Source: an uncultured Armatimonadota bacterium (lineage in GTDB: Bacteria; Armatimonadota; Fimbriimonadia; Fimbriimonadales; Fimbriimonadaceae). Taken from it: a DNA stretch of 6,587 bases. The notes below the pieces were generated by a model. That model was not told where the DNA came from and made no database searches. It saw only the letters and a program-made list of their open reading frames with translations. The translations under genes were made by a program, and so were the position numbers. This document shows positions 5,510 to 6,587 of this stretch, one piece after another (positions within the stretch are counted from its first letter, which is position 1; each line of letters starts with the position of its first letter). The stretch spans positions 1 to 6,587 of the forward strand of contig CAMLEL010000138.1 of the NCBI GenBank assembly GCA_946478935.1, written 5' to 3'.

Positions 5510-6587
5510 ATGCCGGAGAACAGTGGGCAGGAAAGAACCGAGGAAGCGACTCCCAAACGGAGGCGCGATGCGCGTCGAAAAGGCACGGTTGCCCGATCGA
5601 TCGATCTCAATTCCTCGCTCGCTCTGCTAACCACCATCTTCGTGCTTCCGTCTGCAATCGGAATGATGGGCAACGGCTTCCTCAACGGGATGCGGGCAAG
5701 CCTCGGCAACTTGCCAAGCACGCTGGAGTTTGGTTCAATGACATCCCAGGCAGGACGTATTCTCATTCCTGCGCTTCCAGGATTGGCGCTCCTGATGTTT
5801 GCGATCATGGCGGTTGGAATCAGCGCAAACTTTGCCCAGGTCGGATTTGTGTTGAGCGCCGAGCCACTCACGCCCTCATTCTCCAAGATCAACCCGTTCG
5901 AGGGCTTCAAGCGACTCTTCAGTCAGCGAGCGGTTTTCGACGCGGCCAAGGCTGCCCTCAAGGCGGGCCTGTTTGCGTACCTGGTTTGGACGGAGATCTC
6001 GGGCAATTGGTCCAATCTGATCGCCCTTTCCTGGTTGACGCCTCAAGCGTCGATCAGCGTTGTGGGTTCGATGCTGAAAGGGGTGGCCATAAAGATCGGA
6101 ATCTGCTGGCTGGTACTCGCTGCGATCGACTACTTCTTCCAGCGCAAGCAGGTCGACAAACAGCTTCGAATGACCAAACAAGAACTGAAGCAGGAGATGA
6201 AGGATGCGGAATCCTCACCCGAACTCAAAGCCGCCCAACATCGTCGACGACGTCAGCTGACCAAGGGACGGATGATGCAAGCCATCGCCAAGGCGGATGT
6301 GATCGTCACCAACCCAACCCACTATGCGGTCGCCATTCAATATGATCGAGAAAAGCATGCGGCGCCGGTCGTGGTGGCCAAGGGTGTGGACTTTCTGGCG
6401 GCAAAGATCCGGGAGGTTGCCGCGGAGCACCGTGTGCCGATGATCCCCAACCCGCCACTGGCCAGGGCGCTTTACAAGCAGTGCGAAATTGGAGATGCGG
6501 TGCCCAAGGAACTCTTCCAGCCGGTCGCTGAAGTGCTTGCGTATGTCTACCGAACTCTAAAGGGGCTCCGTTTATCAGGTCCCATCG
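5510..6587 (+). CDS. flhB: Flagellar export apparatus protein FlhB (3' end cut by window edge)
   Basis: The frame is open from ATG at 5510 to the right edge: 359 codons plus one base with no stop. FlhB is usually about 350-380 residues, so only a short tail should be missing. The N-terminal amphipathic segment has ERTEEATPKRRRDARRKG (8-25), and four hydrophobic segments follow at about 36-58, 84-108, 145-162 and 182-208. Basic and acidic cytoplasmic residues include MTKQELKQEMKDAESSPELK (221-240). The self-cleavage motif NPTHYA is at 268-273, with cleavage expected between N268 and P269. The C-terminal FlhB domain ends in IPNPPLARALYK (312-323) and VPKELFQPVAEVLAYVYR (331-348). FlhB sits on the export gate; cleavage allows the switch from rod/hook to filament export substrates. 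The catalytic NPTH is intact, so the protein looks functional. Confidence 0.96.
   Translation, partial: MPENSGQERTEEATPKRRRDARRKGTVARSIDLNSSLALLTTIFVLPSAIGMMGNGFLNGMRASLGNLPSTLEFGSMTSQAGRILIPALPGLALLMFAIMAVGISANFAQVGFVLSAEPLTPSFSKINPFEGFKRLFSQRAVFDAAKAALKAGLFAYLVWTEISGNWSNLIALSWLTPQASISVVGSMLKGVAIKIGICWLVLAAIDYFFQRKQVDKQLRMTKQELKQEMKDAESSPELKAAQHRRRRQLTKGRMMQAIAKADVIVTNPTHYAVAIQYDREKHAAPVVVAKGVDFLAAKIREVAAEHRVPMIPNPPLARALYKQCEIGDAVPKELFQPVAEVLAYVYRTLKGLRLSGPI

Overview
The window is a bacterial chromosomal segment holding one flagellar gene cluster on the + strand and the start of a divergent housekeeping gene on the - strand. The order is pheS (5' part, -) <- / -> fliL, fliM, fliN/fliY-type, fliO, fliP, fliQ, fliR, flhB (missing only its last few codons). 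All eight flagellar products were assigned by reading the translations against remembered family motifs; no database search was run.

Layout. Positions 1-347 encode the N-terminal coiled-coil arm of phenylalanyl-tRNA synthetase alpha on the - strand, running off the left edge. Positions 348-492 are the divergent intergenic region. fliL (493-1032) is followed by a 180-base gap that contains a possible 29-codon small ORF and a weak sigma-28-like promoter match. From fliM (GTG at 1213) to flhB the genes are packed with 0-3 base spacings or slight overlaps, except the fliQ-fliR junction, which depends on which fliR start is right. This suggests a single transcript with translational coupling. No terminator was recognised, and there is no sign of mobile elements, CRISPR arrays, rRNA or tRNA.

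How the genes work together. FliL is a stator-associated single-pass membrane protein. FliM and the FliN/FliY-like protein form the switch complex (C-ring), which sets rotation direction. FliO helps assemble the FliP-FliQ-FliR export gate, and FliR and FlhB complete the flagellar type III secretion core. FlhB carries the NPTH self-cleavage site that controls the switch of export substrate.

Organism. The DNA is moderately GC-rich, uses ATG, GTG and TTG starts, and has a FliN with a CheC-like N-terminal half (FliY architecture, best known in Firmicutes, Thermotogae and spirochaetes). That points to a motile bacterium outside the classical enterobacterial pattern. My impression is a deep-branching lineage such as Armatimonadota, but the window does not prove this.

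Most unusual points: both CheC-type E-x2-N phosphatase motifs appear to be missing from the FliY-like protein; the fliL-fliM gap holds a candidate promoter and small ORF; and a -10-like hexamer lies close enough to the pheS start to suggest a nearly leaderless transcript. No wholly new system is evident.
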